A stretch of DNA of 64,000 nucleotides from Aliiglaciecola lipolytica E3. GTDB lineage: Bacteria; Pseudomonadota; Gammaproteobacteria; Enterobacterales; Alteromonadaceae. Under the pieces are notes generated by a model, which saw nothing but the letters and a program-made list of their open reading frames with translations, ran no database searches and had not been told where the DNA came from. This document shows, in pieces, positions 17,182 to 26,968 of the stretch (position 1 is its first letter; every line of letters begins with the position of its first letter). The translations under genes were made by a program, and so were the position numbers. Location: assembly GCF_000314975.1 (NCBI RefSeq), contig NZ_BAEN01000076.1:124001-188000 (forward strand), read 5' to 3'.

Positions 17182-18612
17182 TTAATTCTTACTTAAATCG
17201 ATAAATTGTGGCGTTTGATTAAACTGGCCGTGACTTAACTCTCGGAATAAGGCGACGCGGTTATTTATCAAAGTTAACCGCGCATCGAACAATTGTCTTT
17301 CTAGAGATAAGTTCGTTTCCTGAGCCCGCAATAGTTGCAAGTAGGTTGTTTTGCCATGTAAATATTTAATCGAAACGACTTGTGCAGTCTTTTCAGCCAA
17401 TTCCCGTTGATTGGTGAGTAATTCTTTAATCTTAAAGTAGCGTTCTTCATTGATAATGCGCTCTTCAACAGCTTGAATTGCACTCAACCAGGCTTGTCTA
17501 AAATCAGCAAAAGAGGCTTGTAATATTAATTCCTGTTGGTTCACTCGATTACGTCTTACCCCCGAGTCAAATAGAGGTTGAGCCAAAGACGCAACCAAAT
17601 TACCTGCCCATTGATCAAATAATTCGCTGGTATCATTTTGCCGAGTATTGTAGCTGGCACGTAAGCTTAGTCTGGGAAACATTGCGCTTACTGAAGCCGC
17701 CAAGTTCTCATTTGCCGATCGCAACTCTGCGTAGGCCTGTTGAATATCTGGTCGTTGTTGCAACATAGAAATGGAAATGCCCATTTCGGGGAGCGAATCA
17801 AATGTCGGTAAAGGATGTAACTCAATGTCTGGGAGTGTGTGGCTACCAACCAGAAATGATAATTGTTGTTTAAATAATTGTGCGCGCGCATTATTTTGAG
17901 TTTGTTGGGCGACGATTGATTCTAACAAGCGCGCTTGTTGCCAGATGTCTGTAATGGAGTTTTTACCACTGGCAAACCGCTGCTTGATAACTTTAAGTGC
18001 TTGCTCTGTTCGACTAAATTGACCAGCAAAAATACGTCCTTTTTCGTTTTCTGCCAATAAATTGAACCAAGTAACTGTGATGCTGCCTGCCAACGCGTTG
18101 ACTCTGGCTTGGTGTAAAGCTCGTCTGGCCGCATAATCCCACTTCGCTTTTTCTTCCAATGCGGAGATACGGCCCCATAAATCAAGCTCCCAAGAACTCG
18201 ACAAGCCAATTAATGAATCTGTTACTTTGTTAGGTTTTTCGATATCAGTAGTGGCGCTGCTATTCAGGGTTAAGTCGGGGTAAAAGTCTGCATTGGCGAT
18301 GTCGATGTTTAGTTGACTGCTTTTAAGCCTTAAAAGACTAGAAGAAAGGGAAGGGTTATTAGCTAATCCCAATTCAATGAGTTCATTTAAGATAGGGTCA
18401 TTAAAAGCTAACCACCATTTATCATTGAGGAGAAGTTGTTGGCCGTCGCGTAAAGACGGTTCATATTGGGAAAAAACTTCGTCTACGTCGATTCCTTCAA
18501 CGTGGTTTATATTGCAACCGGCTATTGTAAAAGACAGCATCAACAAACTATATCGGTAAAAAGTCTGTTTAGCTGTGAATAATAATCTTAGTCGCATCCT
18601 AGCCAAGCCCAT
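17182..18612 (-). CDS. outer-membrane efflux lipoprotein (TolC/NodT family)
   Basis: 476 residues. The signal ends in a lipobox: MLSFTIAGC with Cys at about residue 33, so it is a lipid-anchored outer-membrane factor like OprM. Two repeated halves carry the family helices and strands: LNELIELGLANNPSLSSSLLRL, LGLSSSWELDLWGRISALEEKA, then IEFRP-type segments QQRPDIQQAYAELRSANENLAAS and LFPRLSL-like MFPRLSLRASYNT. First gene of the operon OMF-adaptor-permease, an order opposite to mexAB-oprM. An alternative start is ATG 18597 (MRLRLLF); no strong Shine-Dalgarno decides. Confidence 0.9.
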   Translation of the reverse strand: MGLARMRLRLLFTAKQTFYRYSLLMLSFTIAGCNINHVEGIDVDEVFSQYEPSLRDGQQLLLNDKWWLAFNDPILNELIELGLANNPSLSSSLLRLKSSQLNIDIANADFYPDLTLNSSATTDIEKPNKVTDSLIGLSSSWELDLWGRISALEEKAKWDYAARRALHQARVNALAGSITVTWFNLLAENEKGRIFAGQFSRTEQALKVIKQRFASGKNSITDIWQQARLLESIVAQQTQNNARAQLFKQQLSFLVGSHTLPDIELHPLPTFDSLPEMGISISMLQQRPDIQQAYAELRSANENLAASVSAMFPRLSLRASYNTRQNDTSELFDQWAGNLVASLAQPLFDSGVRRNRVNQQELILQASFADFRQAWLSAIQAVEERIINEERYFKIKELLTNQRELAEKTAQVVSIKYLHGKTTYLQLLRAQETNLSLERQLFDARLTLINNRVALFRELSHGQFNQTPQFIDLSKN

Positions 18613-18839
18613 TAATTAGGTGTTATTGCAAATACATCGTGATGTTTGATCTAATCGTTTAATAAGCGAAATTAGCACATTAATGCAGATGCTGAGAATC
18701 TTTTCGAAAAATTTACATTGTGTATTATTATATATAACAAATAAGATTCAATAGCACGTAATGAATTAATTTAGTTTTATACGAATTAGTATTGAAGGTT
18801 TTTTTAGAGACAGTGTCGAGCGGGGGCCGTCTTACATGC

Positions 18840-19631
18840 TTATTTTTGTCTAAATGGCATACTCAGTAACGCCCACAGAGAGGCGTTTTGCTTAGGATCT
18901 GGATACTCGATTAAGCCTATTTTTAATGCGTCATCGCTTTTACTCGCAACATCATTATAACTACCAAATAATTTATCCCACCAAATAACGCTAAAACCAT
19001 AATTTGAATTGGTTTCCTTCGCATATTGGCTGTGATGGATACGATGGAGCATTTGGGTAACAAGCACAAGGCGTAATGGTTTTTCAATGACACTGGGTAA
19101 ACGAATATTGGCATGGTTGAACAAAGCTAACCCATTGAGAGTTATTTCAAATATAAGTACAGCGATCGCAGGCACTCCAAGCACGATGATTGCACTCAAC
19201 TTTAGTAAAATGCTCAATACAATCTCTATCGGATGAAATCGCAAGCCGGTTGTCGTATCTACATGGGCATCCGCATGATGTACTCGATGTAAACGCCACA
19301 AAATAGGTACTTGATGAAACAATCTATGCTGCCAATAAATAAGTATATCGAGTACCAGTAAGCTTAGAATAATGACTAAAAAATTGGGTAGTTCAAGGTG
19401 GCTAAAAAGCCCCAGATTGTGTTTATTACTATATATCGCCACGGCCGTTAGGCCAATTGGAACGGTTAAGCGTGCAATTATCGATGCGCTAAACACTAAT
19501 CCAAAATTTGCCAGCCAACGAGTGCTCGCCTTAACAGCCGAGGTTCGAGCAGGATGACGCCATTCTAGTAGCATCATGATAAATAGAATGCTGACGAAGG
19601 AGCCTAGTCGCCACCATATTTCATTAGTCAT
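18840..19631 (-). CDS. sterol-desaturase/fatty-acid-hydroxylase family membrane protein
   Basis: 263 residues with four or five hydrophobic segments and the di-iron histidine clusters of the ERG3/fatty-acid hydroxylase superfamily: HRLFH (102-106), HRVHH (115-119), and HRIHHSQY further on (about 200-207), plus RFHPIE. The family hydroxylates or desaturates lipid or carotenoid substrates at the membrane using oxygen. Last gene of the ynj-like operon; it overlaps the CDP-alcohol phosphotransferase gene by 8 nt, which suggests a joint job on a membrane lipid. Substrate unknown. Confidence 0.88.
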   Translation of the reverse strand: MTNEIWWRLGSFVSILFIMMLLEWRHPARTSAVKASTRWLANFGLVFSASIIARLTVPIGLTAVAIYSNKHNLGLFSHLELPNFLVIILSLLVLDILIYWQHRLFHQVPILWRLHRVHHADAHVDTTTGLRFHPIEIVLSILLKLSAIIVLGVPAIAVLIFEITLNGLALFNHANIRLPSVIEKPLRLVLVTQMLHRIHHSQYAKETNSNYGFSVIWWDKLFGSYNDVASKSDDALKIGLIEYPDPKQNASLWALLSMPFRQK

Positions 19632-20268
19632 TGGACATTTCTTTTGCTGTGGACTGTTGCAACTTTAAAGTGTGATAGCCGCCGTGAATGCGGGTGAATA
19701 CGGTAATAAAACAGGCAACTGCAAATAGGCTGGCAAGCACAGCGAAATGTTCTGGCCAAATACATAGGGCCACAAAAAATGCGATCGTTTCAGTACCTTC
19801 TGTTAAGCCATTTAAGTAATAAAAGCTTTTATATTTGAATTGGGGCTTATCCAACGAAAATTTTTCAGCGGCAATGGCGAATGCTAAAAAGCTTGAACCT
19901 GTGCCAATAAAGCTGACCAACAAAAATGCGCCTGCAATTGCATTTTGATCAGGGTTTGCGAGGATAAATCCAAATGGAACGGCAGCGTAAAACAAAAAGT
20001 CTAGGGTGATATCTAGAAAACCACCGGCACTGGAACTTTGATCTGTATAACGAGCTAATGCGCCATCTAAACCATCAGCTACTCGGTTTAAAATAATCAT
20101 AAAAAGGGCTGCATACCAAAGCTCAAAAGCCAACAATGGCAGTGCGCATAGACCTACTATAAAACCGGCGACGGTTAGCTGGTCTGCACTGATACCGCGT
20201 TTATCTAGTTGCACAACCATAGGTGTAAGCAAAGGTTTTATAACAGGCGTAATATATCTATCTAGCAT
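19624..20268 (-). CDS. ynjF: CDP-alcohol phosphatidyltransferase (YnjF-like)
   Basis: 214-residue inner-membrane enzyme. It carries the complete CDP-alcohol phosphotransferase signature D-x2-D-G-x2-A-R-x8-G-x3-D-x3-D at residues 65-90 (ADGLDGALARYTDQ, then GGFLDITLD), so it should be catalytically competent: transfer of a phosphatidyl or similar group from a CDP-linked donor to an alcohol. About six helices. In E. coli the homologous gene ynjF also sits downstream of ynjBCD, which makes the name likely by context. Overlaps the ABC ATPase gene by 11 nt and the desaturase gene by 8 nt. The alcohol acceptor is unknown. Confidence 0.85.
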   Translation of the reverse strand: MLDRYITPVIKPLLTPMVVQLDKRGISADQLTVAGFIVGLCALPLLAFELWYAALFMIILNRVADGLDGALARYTDQSSSAGGFLDITLDFLFYAAVPFGFILANPDQNAIAGAFLLVSFIGTGSSFLAFAIAAEKFSLDKPQFKYKSFYYLNGLTEGTETIAFFVALCIWPEHFAVLASLFAVACFITVFTRIHGGYHTLKLQQSTAKEMSND

Positions 20269-20911
20269 CTTGATTACCTAAAGGTTGTAATGTAACAACC
20301 TTTCCTTGGGCCGCTTCCGCGTCGCTATGATCATGGGTCACCATTATGGCTGGGAGTGTGTGTTCGCGAATTTGTTCAAATACCAATTGACGAATATCAA
20401 CTCTAAGTTGAGTGTCCAGCTTACTAAAGGGCTCATCAAGTAATATTGCTTTTGGCTCACTCAAAAGTAGCCGCAACAAGGCAACTCTGGCTTGTTGTCC
20501 TCCCGAAAGGGTGTCAGGATGTCGTTTCCCCATGCCTTTTAAGCCTACTTGTTCAAGGGCGTGTTCGACTTTTTCTTGTCGTTGCTTCTTATTGCCTTTA
20601 CGCATAGCAAATGCCACGTTACCGGCTACTGATAAATGTGAAAACAGTAGTGGATCTTGATATAGAACGCCAATGTGACGCATATGCGATGGCAAATTGT
20701 CGATATTCAAACCATTAAGCCAAACTTCGCCTGTGGCATTGAAAGCGCTGGGTAGTGTTCCGGTGAGCCAGTTTAACAAACTGGATTTACCACTTCCCGA
20801 TGGTCCCATAATAGTTAGAACTTCGCCGCCAATGACGTCTTCGCTAAGCTTGAGAAGCAGTTCGTTTTGCAGAGACAATTGTAAATTTTTAATTTGCAAT
20901 GAGGGCTGCAT
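20258..20911 (-). CDS. ynjD: ABC importer ATP-binding subunit (YnjD-like)
   Basis: 217 residues. Walker A GPSGSGKSS at 36-44, Q-loop region VLYQDPLLFSHLSV, signature LSGGQQARVALLRLLL, Walker B KAILLDEPFSKLD with the D-loop, and switch His in IMVTHDHSDAEA. Length and sequence style match ThiQ/YnjD ATPases for single small solutes. It follows the fused permease gene by 41 nt and forms a complete importer with the permease and binding protein upstream. Substrate unknown, as for E. coli YnjBCD. Confidence 0.9.
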   Translation of the reverse strand: MQPSLQIKNLQLSLQNELLLKLSEDVIGGEVLTIMGPSGSGKSSLLNWLTGTLPSAFNATGEVWLNGLNIDNLPSHMRHIGVLYQDPLLFSHLSVAGNVAFAMRKGNKKQRQEKVEHALEQVGLKGMGKRHPDTLSGGQQARVALLRLLLSEPKAILLDEPFSKLDTQLRVDIRQLVFEQIREHTLPAIMVTHDHSDAEAAQGKVVTLQPLGNQDAR

Positions 20912-20952
20912 TTATATACCTATAACTTTGTTGTTACTACTCACTCGTTTCT

Positions 20953-22686
20953 TCACTTGTATGCGCTCTTGAAAAAATACTTTGGTAAAATCCACGCCAA
21001 CATAAACCCAATCAAAGGAAGTACCATTTGTATAATGGCATAAACAGCACTAGTGCGCCGACTTGCACCATTAGCTAACGTTACTGCCTCTGTTGTAATT
21101 GTACTGATCCGCCCACCTCCGGCTAAAAGGGTGGGTAAGTATTGACCAAAGCTAATCGCTAACCCTAAGGCAATGGCAATTAATATAGGCGCAAACAACT
21201 GCGGCAATTTGACCTGTAAAAATACATTGAGTGGAGTTGTTCCTAGGCTTGCGGCAACTCTTGCAAAACGCGGATCTAAGCGCCTGTAACTGCTGGCCAA
21301 AGACAAAAATACGTACGGCAACACGAATAGTAAATGAACAAATACCACGTTAAAAAAAGACGCTTGCTCATGCACTAATTGCTGGATCCAGACTAAACCA
21401 AATAAAAACGCAATGCTGGGGATAACTAATGGTAAATAGATAATGATGCTCGTAAACCTCGAAAGAGGCTTAGCACTGAGTTGTTCAGCTTCTAAGCAAA
21501 ATAACGTGACTATCACAGCAAACATAGTTGCAATAACACCTACTGCTAGCGTATTAAATAGCGGATTTCCCATTTGCGCAATCGCGCTTTCAAAATGTAG
21601 TAGTACTAAATGTTCAGGAAGGGGTGCCGGAAAACGCCAAAATCCAGCCAGAGACCACAAAATTAAGCCGATCAATGCCAGACCAATAAAAGCAATTATC
21701 AGTAGCGTGAGGAGTATCGTAACTTTGTTCCAAATGGCATCGCAGTATTGCCGTTTACCATTGGTCAGCGGGGCATGACTCAATCGACTTATTGCTTTTT
21801 CTGCAATCAACCATAAAGCCAGCAATCCACCGCTCAAGCACAATTGCAACAATGCGCCGGCTGACGCTTTTATGCGTAAATTCAAATCAACATCTTGGAA
21901 CCAATGCATTATTGCCACTGCTAATGTTGGAGGTGTATTAGGGCCTAAAATCAATGGCATTTCTACGCTGGCACTGGCGTAAACAAGCACTGCTAATATT
22001 GGTAAGCGAAGCATCGGGTAAAGACTCGGTAGTACTACCTTAAAAAAAGCAGTCATAGGATAGTATCCTAAATTAAGCGCAACTTGGTGTTGCTGCTTCA
22101 GCTTTTTTCCCAATTCTGGTTGTGCCAGCACACCTAAAGCCATCAATAACAAAAAAGGTAGCTCCTTTAAGGTCAGCCCTAAAATGATACTGATGCCTAA
22201 GGAGTCGTGAGGAAAAATGCCGTTAGGGGCCAGCTCCCAAGAGCTTAACCACGGTGAAATCAAGCGTGAAATCATACCTGATGGCGCTATTAAAAACCCA
22301 ACGGCAATGGCAGCTGCTGCGTGGGGAATGACTAAAATTGGACTAAATATACGCTGAATGCGATTTAACCAAGGACTGTTGAAAAATGCAGATAACATCA
22401 GCAAAGTAATGACAAATGCTAACACTGTACTTACCAGTCCGGTGGTAATCGTTAACATGACCATTTGCCCTAATCCCGGCGTTTGCCAAAGCGCCTTGAA
22501 ACCATGTAATCCGAATGTCGTTTGCTCCATCGCTGGAGCCCAACCAAATGCGGGTAACAGGACGCTTAGTAAACCGCCCAACACCGGCACTATTAATATG
22601 CACAATAAAAAATGCGGGCTGAATTTGGTTATGCGCGAAAAGAAATCTACTTTATTGCGTTGATGAGCATTGGAATTCAGCGCCAT
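20953..22686 (-). CDS. ynjC: ABC importer permease, fused double domain (YnjC-like)
   Basis: 577 residues with about 12 membrane helices in two homologous halves, as in ThiP, FbpB and YnjC. Each half has an EAA-like cytoplasmic loop contacting the ATPase: NLGYYPMTAFFKVVLPSLYPM in the first half and SLGTTPLNVFLQVKLPQLFAP in the second. The halves are joined by a polar linker (LSHAPLTNGKRQYCDAIWNK). It starts 16 nt after the binding-protein gene and has a GAGG Shine-Dalgarno. Part of the TonB-receptor-linked operon. Confidence 0.9.
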   Translation of the reverse strand: MALNSNAHQRNKVDFFSRITKFSPHFLLCILIVPVLGGLLSVLLPAFGWAPAMEQTTFGLHGFKALWQTPGLGQMVMLTITTGLVSTVLAFVITLLMLSAFFNSPWLNRIQRIFSPILVIPHAAAAIAVGFLIAPSGMISRLISPWLSSWELAPNGIFPHDSLGISIILGLTLKELPFLLLMALGVLAQPELGKKLKQQHQVALNLGYYPMTAFFKVVLPSLYPMLRLPILAVLVYASASVEMPLILGPNTPPTLAVAIMHWFQDVDLNLRIKASAGALLQLCLSGGLLALWLIAEKAISRLSHAPLTNGKRQYCDAIWNKVTILLTLLIIAFIGLALIGLILWSLAGFWRFPAPLPEHLVLLHFESAIAQMGNPLFNTLAVGVIATMFAVIVTLFCLEAEQLSAKPLSRFTSIIIYLPLVIPSIAFLFGLVWIQQLVHEQASFFNVVFVHLLFVLPYVFLSLASSYRRLDPRFARVAASLGTTPLNVFLQVKLPQLFAPILIAIALGLAISFGQYLPTLLAGGGRISTITTEAVTLANGASRRTSAVYAIIQMVLPLIGFMLAWILPKYFFKSAYK

Positions 22687-22702
22687 AACCTTGCAACCTC
22701 AC

Positions 22703-23998
22703 TCATCGACTTGCTCCATAGCGCCGCTCCCATCCCTGCTCAATTGCAGCCACCCAACTTGGATGAGGCTCACTCAGTGTTCGTTCAATACTATTGGTTG
22801 GTAAAGCACTTGGGTGTTGATTGTCGCTGTGGAATAAAGCCCGCTGTTCTGACGTTAAGGCCGATTGAACAAGCACCGTTTTATCCCCCCAGATAGCAGG
22901 ATTTTGTTTATGCGCCTGTGCTTCAGGGCTTAATAAAAAATTAGCCACAACTTGAGCCGCATGAGGGTGACTGGCGTTATACGGAATGGCAACAAAGTGA
23001 GTATTACTTAAGCTACCGTCTGCCATTGCATAGCTGCGAATACTGCGGGGTAAATCGTAACGGTCCACCGCCGCCGGTATTTCCGGGGAAGTAAAAGTGA
23101 ATCCTAAGCTAAGCTCAGTATCATCTACCAATCGGCGCATTTGTGCACTACTTTGCATAAAATGCTTGCCGTTTCGCCACAGGTTTGGATGTAGTTCATC
23201 TAGAAATTGCCAAAGTGGTTCGAGCATTGTTTTAATATTTTGCGACCTGGTTGGTTGATTTAATTGTGCGCGAATGGATTCGTTGCTTTGCTCATGCAAG
23301 ATAACCAACGCATATTTTAAAAAGCTCATACCTAAATAATCAGGTGGTTTAGGGTAGCTAAAACGTCCCGGATTCTGTTGGCTCCAAGTGAATAAGTCGC
23401 TTAAAGTTTTGGGTGGTTTTTTGACTGCGAGGCTGTCGAAGTAAAAGGTAAAAGAAGCTTGTCCCCACGGTGCTTCCATACCATTGGTGGGAATACCAAA
23501 ATCGAAGTTTACCGTTGGATTATTAAGTGGATCCGTTAGCTGAAAATTCGGCAGCTTAGTTGCCCAATCTTTCAACAGTAAAGCGTGTTCACTCATAGTG
23601 GCGAAATTTGCACCGTTTATCCAAATGAGATCTACACTGCCCAGATGATGATTATTCGCAGATTTTTCGGCTAGAACACGACTTACCGCTTCACTAGTGT
23701 CACTGAGCTTTACGTGCACAAGTTGAATATTATATTTGGCCTTAAGTTCTTCGGCTGCCCATTGAATATATGCATTTATTTGTGCGTCGCTGCCCCAAGC
23801 ATAAAAATACACCTCTTGGTTTTTACCGAGTCTTTCGACCTCTTGCCAATGAGTATGTGGATCATCTAGGTCTTTTTCGTCGATGCTGCTATTCAGGGAA
23901 ACTGCGAAACTCGAGATACTTATCATGCTACAAAGGAAATAAACAAGAGGCCAAAACCTGAATCGATTTGACACCTGCCGACCTCTATTGGTGAGCAT
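22703..23998 (-). CDS. ynjB: ABC importer periplasmic binding protein (YnjB-like)
   Basis: 431 residues with a signal peptide (hydrophobic core residues 14-31, PLVYFLCSMISISSFA). The mature protein shows class II binding-protein features: QEVYFYAWGSDAQINAYIQW near the start, VDLIWINGANFATM, PWGQASFTFYFDS and the late VANFLLSPEAQAHKQNP. YnjB proteins share this length. ATG 23998 has GGGA 5 nt upstream and overlaps the DUF547 gene by 14 nt; a GTG at 23974 behind GAGG is an alternative that would still leave the signal peptide. Ligand unknown. Confidence 0.86.
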   Translation of the reverse strand: MLTNRGRQVSNRFRFWPLVYFLCSMISISSFAVSLNSSIDEKDLDDPHTHWQEVERLGKNQEVYFYAWGSDAQINAYIQWAAEELKAKYNIQLVHVKLSDTSEAVSRVLAEKSANNHHLGSVDLIWINGANFATMSEHALLLKDWATKLPNFQLTDPLNNPTVNFDFGIPTNGMEAPWGQASFTFYFDSLAVKKPPKTLSDLFTWSQQNPGRFSYPKPPDYLGMSFLKYALVILHEQSNESIRAQLNQPTRSQNIKTMLEPLWQFLDELHPNLWRNGKHFMQSSAQMRRLVDDTELSLGFTFTSPEIPAAVDRYDLPRSIRSYAMADGSLSNTHFVAIPYNASHPHAAQVVANFLLSPEAQAHKQNPAIWGDKTVLVQSALTSEQRALFHSDNQHPSALPTNSIERTLSEPHPSWVAAIEQGWERRYGASR

Positions 23999-24791
23999 TT
24001 AATTCCCAGTTGTAGTCTAAAAAGTTAATTGTCATAGCGTCATTTTTTAGCGCTATTCGCTGTTTATCCGTGAGTGCTAATGCTGTTGAATACTGCAGTA
24101 AAAATTGTTGTAACGACATTGCGCCGTTAAAGCCTTGACTAAAATCGTCACCATACCATTTAAAAATGGAGGATAAGTTTAGGGTATTATCCTGCGCAAA
24201 GTTACGCGTTTTATCGCTTAAAAAGCGCACTGTTTGAGCGTGTAATTGTTCGTCTAGTTTCTCGCCAGTGTATGCTTCTTCTAATAAAGCAGGGCAGCCG
24301 ATACTTGCACAGTTCACTGCAAAATGAATTCGCGGATCATTGTACTTATCGCTTCCCCGAATCAGGTTATGTTCAATATCATCAAGGCTTCGTGTTTTGC
24401 CAAGCAGAGGAATAAACTTTTTGCTCCACGGCGAGCTAAACAGACCGCCCAAATCTTTAATTGATTGAAGATCTGGGTATTCTGTTAAGATTAATTCGAC
24501 TGTCCAGGCGTTATAAGCATTGATTAAAAATGCCAATTGTTGCTCTTTATTCCATTGTTTAAATCCATCTTGAGTTACTGCTTCCAATGAATTCAAATAG
24601 GCTCTTAGCTCACCGTGATGTTGTTTAATCGCTGCATAGTCCACTGCTGTGCTATGGCCATTGTCAATGGTCACAACATGCTGACTGACGATTTCGTGCC
24701 ACTTGTTGTGCAAGTCGCTTGCGCTGCTTACAACGGGTATTGATAGCGCAAATGTTACTAGCAGCAGCGTTTTTGTCATATATTTCAACAT
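23985..24791 (-). CDS. DUF547 exported protein
   Basis: 268 residues from ATG 24791 (GAGGA Shine-Dalgarno, directly after the preceding stop codon). Signal peptide MLKYMTKTLLLVTFALSIPVVSSAS. The DUF547 core is clear: EQQLAFLINAYNAWTVELIL, then SPWSKKFIPLLGKTRSLDDIEHNLIR and the conserved DPRIHFAVNCASIGCPALLEEAY with two Cys, followed by NLSSIFKWYGDDF. DUF547 is found in bacteria and plants; its biochemistry is unknown, though the conserved His, Asn and Cys suggest an enzyme. In Alteromonadales it is often near redox genes. Here it lies between the flavoprotein and the binding protein. Confidence 0.88.
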   Translation of the reverse strand: MLKYMTKTLLLVTFALSIPVVSSASDLHNKWHEIVSQHVVTIDNGHSTAVDYAAIKQHHGELRAYLNSLEAVTQDGFKQWNKEQQLAFLINAYNAWTVELILTEYPDLQSIKDLGGLFSSPWSKKFIPLLGKTRSLDDIEHNLIRGSDKYNDPRIHFAVNCASIGCPALLEEAYTGEKLDEQLHAQTVRFLSDKTRNFAQDNTLNLSSIFKWYGDDFSQGFNGAMSLQQFLLQYSTALALTDKQRIALKNDAMTINFLDYNWELNAHQ

Positions 24792-24792
24792 A

Positions 24793-26946
24793 TTATCCTC
24801 GGCGCCACGTGTGATATTTTTCAAGCCAATTCAACACCTTTTGCGGGGCATGATTACGTTTCCATTCACCCGCAGCGTATTTATTACCTTCTGCCCAAGT
24901 AGGATAACTGTGAATTGTGCCTAGTATTTTATTAAGACCTAAACCGTGCTTCATTGCCAATACAAATTCAGCGATTAAGTCTCCTGCATGTTCAGATACC
25001 ACAGTTACCCCAAGTATTTTATCTTTACCTTTTGGTGTAATAACTTTAATAAAGCCTTTTGTCGCGCTATCGGTAATGGCGCGATCTAACTCTGCAAATT
25101 CAAAACGGGTAACTTCATAGTCAATATCTTTATCTTTTGCTTCCGTTTCATTGATACCAACCCGCGCCACTTCGGGATCAATAAAGGTTGTCCAAGGGAT
25201 CACTCGATAATCTACTTTAAACTTTTTAAATTGGCCAAACAAACCATTAACCGCCGCATACCAAGCTTGATGCGACGCAACATGGGTAAACTGATATGGG
25301 CCGACAATATCACCGGCAGCATAAATATTGGGGTATAAGGTTGCCAGGTATTCGTTAGTCTGCAAGGTTCGATTGGTTTCAATTCCTAGCTCTTCAAGTC
25401 CATAACCTTCTAACCGAGCACTTCTTCCTACAGCACAGATCAATTCGTCATATTCAATTTGTTGTTCCTGCTCTTGATGCTTCACGACAATATATTTTTT
25501 ATTATCGCGAGTTTCGCAACGAAGTGCCTGATGCGATGTGAGTATCGTTACACCGCTTTCAGTAAGCGCTTGGTGAGCAAAAGTAGATACATCAAGATCT
25601 TCTTTAATCATAATGCGGTCTACCATTTCAATTTGAGTTACTTGCGACCCTAACCGCGAGAAACTTTGCGCCAATTCACAGCCAATCGGCCCTCCACCAA
25701 GCACAACTAGTTTTTTGGGGGCTTCATCTAGTTCAGCAAACTTACTCCATAAGGTATCACTGGTGACATAACCTGTTTCTTCTATGCCCGGTAATGGAGG
25801 AACGAATGGGCGCGCACCTGTGGCGATCACAATTGTGCGAGCGGTTAAGGTTTGCTTACCACCTTGATTAAGGTTAATTTCGACTGTCCATGGGTCAACC
25901 AGTTTTGCGTAACCCTTAATAACCTCGACACCAAGGTTGGTATAGCGTTCAACGCTATCATGCGGGGCTACGTCTGCAATGACTTTGTGCACTCTTGCCA
26001 TGACTTTTTTAAACGAAAATTGTGGAACACTGTTTTCAAGGCCATAGTCTTCCCCATGGCGTATTTGTTCCGCCACTTTAGCGCTTTTAATGATGGCTTT
26101 GCTGGGCACGCAGCCGTAATTTAAACAGTCACCGCCCATTTCACCTGCTTCAATTAGAGTGACTTTGGCTTTGACTGTTGCTGCAATGTAACTTGTAACT
26201 AAGCCGCCGGCACCTGCGCCAATAACAATCATGTTACGGTCGAATTTTTTCGGTTTAGTATAGTTTTGGTAAACTCGGCGTTTTTTTACTTGGTTTAAAA
26301 TGGCTTTAGCAATGAGTGGGAAAAAACCTAATAGTGCGAAAGATAATATTAAGTTCAGCGATAAAATTCCCGATAGACTTTCGATTTGCGCCAATTGTGT
26401 GCCCGCATTAACGTAAACAAATGTGCCTGCTAACATGCCAATTTGGCTCACCCAATAGAATGTTCGGGTTTTAATCGCGGTTAATCCCATCAGCAAGTTG
26501 ATTAAAAAGAATGGAAATACCGGGACTAATCGCAAGGTAAATAAATAAAAGGCCCCTTCTTTTTCAACCCCTTTGTCTATCGATTTAAGTCGTTCAGGGA
26601 AGCGTTTTTTAATGGCATCGCGTAGCAAGTAACGAGAAACTAAAAAGGCCAATGTTGCGCCGATACTCGAAGCAAATGATGCGATCAATAAGCCTTCAAA
26701 TAATCCAAACAGTGCGCCCGCTGCCAAGGTTAAAATTGCGGCTCCGGGCAATGATAGTGCGGTGACAAAAACATAAAGTAAAAAGAATCCACCTATCACT
26801 AAAAGCGGAGAAGCTTGTTTGAATTGATCAAACTGCTCCATCGAGCCTTTCAGGCCTTCCAGAGTGAGTAAATGATGAAGATCGAAGTGAAAAAACAAGC
26901 CAACAGCAATGGCTGCAACGAACAACAAGATTATTTTTTTAAACAT
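24793..26946 (-). CDS. fusion of VTT (TVP38/DedA-like) membrane domain and disulfide-reductase-type flavoprotein
   Basis: 717 residues. The N-terminal ~220 residues are a VTT/TMEM64 domain with five or six helices and the motif LRLVPVFPFFLINLLMGLT (139-157). After a basic linker (KKRRVYQNYTKPKKFDR), a complete pyridine-nucleotide-disulfide oxidoreductase follows: FAD site VIGAGAGGL (241-249), redox-active GGDCLNYGCVPSK with C274 and C279, NAD(P) site VVLGGGPIGCELAQSF, second FAD motif YAAGDIVG, and the C-terminal dimer-interface HSYPTWAEG. The usual label 'mercuric reductase' is not supported because the metal-binding N-terminal domain and C-terminal Cys pair are missing. It follows the TonB receptor gene by 22 nt. 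Confidence 0.9.
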   Translation of the reverse strand: MFKKIILLFVAAIAVGLFFHFDLHHLLTLEGLKGSMEQFDQFKQASPLLVIGGFFLLYVFVTALSLPGAAILTLAAGALFGLFEGLLIASFASSIGATLAFLVSRYLLRDAIKKRFPERLKSIDKGVEKEGAFYLFTLRLVPVFPFFLINLLMGLTAIKTRTFYWVSQIGMLAGTFVYVNAGTQLAQIESLSGILSLNLILSFALLGFFPLIAKAILNQVKKRRVYQNYTKPKKFDRNMIVIGAGAGGLVTSYIAATVKAKVTLIEAGEMGGDCLNYGCVPSKAIIKSAKVAEQIRHGEDYGLENSVPQFSFKKVMARVHKVIADVAPHDSVERYTNLGVEVIKGYAKLVDPWTVEINLNQGGKQTLTARTIVIATGARPFVPPLPGIEETGYVTSDTLWSKFAELDEAPKKLVVLGGGPIGCELAQSFSRLGSQVTQIEMVDRIMIKEDLDVSTFAHQALTESGVTILTSHQALRCETRDNKKYIVVKHQEQEQQIEYDELICAVGRSARLEGYGLEELGIETNRTLQTNEYLATLYPNIYAAGDIVGPYQFTHVASHQAWYAAVNGLFGQFKKFKVDYRVIPWTTFIDPEVARVGINETEAKDKDIDYEVTRFEFAELDRAITDSATKGFIKVITPKGKDKILGVTVVSEHAGDLIAEFVLAMKHGLGLNKILGTIHSYPTWAEGNKYAAGEWKRNHAPQKVLNWLEKYHTWRRG

Positions 26947-26968
26947 TTTTTTCTCTTTAAACGTCTAC

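Noticed and set aside
24793-26946. Label as mercuric reductase
   Set aside because: The CxxxxC flavoprotein core fits, but there is no N-terminal heavy-metal domain, no C-terminal Cys pair and no mer genes nearby.
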